From Filobasidium wieringae (Eukaryota; Basidiomycota; Tremellomycetes; Filobasidiales; Filobasidiaceae): a stretch of DNA of 64,000 bases. Position numbers and translations under genes: made by a program. The DNA is taken from NCBI GenBank assembly GCA_001600055.1, contig BCIV01000012.1, forward strand, positions 744,474-808,473. The letters are read 5' to 3'. The number at the start of each line of letters is the position of its first letter. Position 1 is the stretch's first letter. Below are positions 61,552 to 64,000 of the stretch, in pieces. Under the pieces are notes generated by a model. That model saw nothing but the letters and a program-made list of their open reading frames with translations. It made no database searches and was not told the origin of the DNA.

Positions 61552-62080
61552 ATGTCTGATCAGTCTGATCAGGAGAAGAAGCAGGATCAGCAGAAGACGC
61601 AGAATCCACAAAGAAAAAAACAGAGCAACAAAACTCGCGCAAATGCGGCTATGTGGAAGTTAGGCAGGCGTCCCCAGAACCACTTTCAATTTGCCATGAT
61701 GCTGCTCACGACCGTCAGACCCAAACACACAACACCTACGAAGGCTTTGCATATCTTAAACGAGTTGACTGATGGGTCCATTCCACACCCTACTATTGTT
61801 CTTCTTCCGGAACTATTGTGGGCGTACAAGCAAAGGTCTCAGTCAAGCACGGAAGTCAAATGGGACGCTCTTGAGAAGATTGGGTGTGATGATGTAAGTT
61901 CAAGCTCGAATTTGATTTGTATTCTACCCCAACATATCGACACCGCGACGATTATCTGGATACGGTATTCACTCTGGCATCGTACTGCTCCTACATCCTA
62001 ATTCCTTACAGATACCGTCTTTCCCACATCGTTGCGGCGTCGATGCTCAAGACTCTCGACTTGTTGAAATCTTGCAATAG
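61552..62080 (+). CDS. Hypothetical protein, unrecognised
   Basis: The ATG at 61552 opens a Lys/Gln-rich N-terminus (MSDQSDQEKKQDQQKTQNPQ) followed by an ordered part with MWKLGRRPQNHFQFAMMLLT, HILNELTDGSIPHPTIVLL and LWAYKQRSQ. An intron 61894-62011 (GTAAGT...CAG) leads to a short last exon ending DSRLVEILQ at 62080; unspliced reading would stop at 62001. No family recognised. Coding status rests on composition and good splice sites only. Confidence 0.4.
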
Positions 62081-64000
62081 CTTTTGAAACCCGGCTGTGT
62101 CGTTGTCGTCGCAGGGTCGATTGATGCGTCTTTCATCCTCTGACACTACGCTGAATGTATGTGTCTCTTTTCTAGGTTGTCATCAAAGCTGTCCTAGCCA
62201 AAGTCAACGTAGAGCATCTCCAACTTGTATTGCATCAGGAAGATTCGTTGTGGTGAACTGGACGAACAGGACTACTATCGGATACCCTAGGATCGACCCG
62301 CGGCACACCTTTTGGCCCTTGCCCCTTCGCTTTGCTACCGATCACTCCTTCTCCTTGTTTCATCGGCCTACTGCGACGGCCACACTTTGAGTTTAGGTTT
62401 GATTAAACCCTTTTCACTTTCCATCACCTTTACACAGCAAGCTCAGCCTTGTGGATGGATCGCTTAGTCGTCCCCTGTCCTTTTAGACCTCTCCCTAGTA
62501 TAGTATACATAGGAGACTGATCCGAAGCGATTAGCGAAGTTGTATGACTTAGGAGAAGCAAGCAAGGAAGAGCTCAACAAGTAACGAGACCTTACTTCAC
62601 AACACATTCATTTTATATCTACGCCTTTATCCTTCATCCGGACTAGTACTTAAGAACAGTACCTCGTCTTTGACTCAATACTAGAAGGTCGTGACCGAGG
62701 AGTCTAAAGAGTAGACTCAGCTCATACTGATAGCTAGCCGGATAGTATCCAGAGTGGAGATAGTTGTTGATCGATTTAGTTTCCTTTGTTTTAGTGTTTC
62801 GCCAATAGTCTTTAGTAGAACTAGACATAGCCCACCGTCAAGCCACCACCACTCCCACTCACCACAGCGGTAGCGAAGCGGAGGGGCGAGGGCCAAAAGA
62901 TGTACTGCCAATCGACTTTAGGACATCCAATAGTAGTAGTCCTGCCTGTCGAGTTCACCACAATGTTATGGCCCATGTTCCCATAAACTCCGTCCGGTCC
63001 TGTAACATACCCATCCTATTCGTATTCTTATTTACAGGCAGACGGAGTTGTTGTTGCGGTCCCGCCACATAGGGAAAAAGTTGAATATTGATATTCTATA
63101 GTCGCGATACCAAAAGGAGATTGATGATACCAACATTTGTACAGAGAAGGCATTCAGAAGTTCCTGGTCTGTGCATGAGCGTGATCAGTAATACGAGTAT
63201 ATATAGTGATGTATTGGTATACATAGGACATCATCTTTAATTTCCTTCTATCCAGACATCGGATCAGCTTTCACCCACCCTTGGTTCGTATTGGTGATCC
63301 AGAAGAATGCAGTCCATCTGTTTGCAGCAGTTTGTGCTTACCTCACAAGACGGTTGATGCTGCAACAGTGGACAATAGACCCATTTACTCGGGAGATCCA
63401 ATGACCGCAGGTAAGCCTCAAGGTCTTTTCTAAACAATATTGACCCGACCTGACCAGATTGGTGCACTGGTTGACCACACAAACGAAACCAGAAATGGAC
63501 TGAATCCTTTCTTTTATGAAACGGCTCATTGATACGTGGGGCATCATTTGCGTCTCGATAAAAAAAAATCAAACAGCTAACTGGCCTGGTCAAACACCGA
63601 GATTTTGGTTGCGCGTAGCTGAGTATAGGAACGGTGAGAAGATGAAGGTATAAGCGTTGTATCATTATCGGATTTCGCTACATGATGGGATGCGTCACTG
63701 GATATCGTCTTCAACGTTTGACCACCAGTTGCGAGAGATTGCATATGGAAACGTGTCTGTCTGACCTCGGGCTGCTACGTGACCCTAGCGATTACACCTA
63801 TTTACTACGCACTTCGCTGAGAGGCAGTATAATCGGTTCTCGCTCAAGTACATGAGGCATCCTTTCCATCAATTTTCGAAAAGGCTGACTCCGTTGGTGA
63901 TGCTCAAAAGCTTCCTTATTGGCGTACTGGTTGGTGCCGGGCGATAAGGGGTGTTACATTTCTAAATCAGTTTACAGCCGAAAGCAGAGATTTGGTGGCA
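62081..64000. other. 1.9-kb terminal stretch without a supported gene
   Basis: AT-richer than the rest of the window and with few open frames. The only one of note is on the minus strand at 63264-63665 (133 codons, Cys-containing, with KRKDSVHFWFRLCGQP), for which I see no family. Together with the LINE fragment it suggests a silenced or subtelomeric flank. Confidence 0.4.

Overview
The window is nuclear DNA of a basidiomycete yeast, most likely a tremellomycete (Cryptococcus/Kwoniella/Tremella type). Genes are packed on both strands, carry many short GT-AG introns (mostly about 35-120 nt), and encode typical eukaryotic housekeeping proteins. Lineage markers are a Cys-rich cryptococcal-type metallothionein, a CPL1/PriA-like secreted protein and a FunK1 fungal kinase. 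I reconstructed genes by joining exons by eye, so several start, stop and splice positions are inferences.

Layout. 1-7 kb: 3' part of a DHX29-type RNA helicase (+), dynamin VPS1 (-), mitochondrial Fe-S protein NFU1 (+). 7-13 kb: sparse, with a CPL1-like secreted protein at 9.7 kb and a small ORF at 12.7 kb. 13-19 kb: a six-exon metallothionein, then mitochondrial GatB and arginyltransferase ATE1 tail to tail. 19-29 kb: an MFS transporter with a 120-nt poly-G tract in one intron, a gene-poor low-complexity stretch, a steroid 5-alpha-reductase-like enzyme and a FunK1 kinase. 29-36 kb: NUC1 and RIT1 head to head, then a GH31 alpha-xylosidase-type enzyme. 36-38 kb: weak or broken coding traces. 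38-46 kb: a DUF1746/Dsc4-like membrane protein, an MBOAT/wax-synthase-like acyltransferase, LOA1/VPS66 and a 7-TM protein. 46-58 kb: ABM-domain monooxygenase, OST2/DAD1, NMD3, TRAPPC11, ELP3, and a GrpB/UPF0157 protein. 58-64 kb: different in character, with a decayed alpha/beta hydrolase, short telomere-like repeats, a LINE reverse-transcriptase tail, tandem repeats and little recognisable coding sequence; this resembles a subtelomeric or other silenced flank.

The genes do not form one pathway. Themes recur: tRNA-linked biology (GatB, ATE1, RIT1, ELP3), ribosome and translation (DHX29-like, NMD3), membrane traffic and ER lipid work (VPS1, TRAPPC11, OST2, MBOAT, LOA1, SRD5A-like, Dsc4-like) and mitochondria (NFU1, GatB, NUC1). 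I found no convincing new multi-gene system. The strongest non-standard signals are an array of an 11-bp element (ATGCGTTATCG) with a fifth copy 8 kb away, a 15-nt microexon inside a helicase motif, the one-module-per-exon metallothionein, the poly-G intron, and the hydrolase reading frame interrupted only by TGA codons and bracketed by outward-facing telomere-like repeats.
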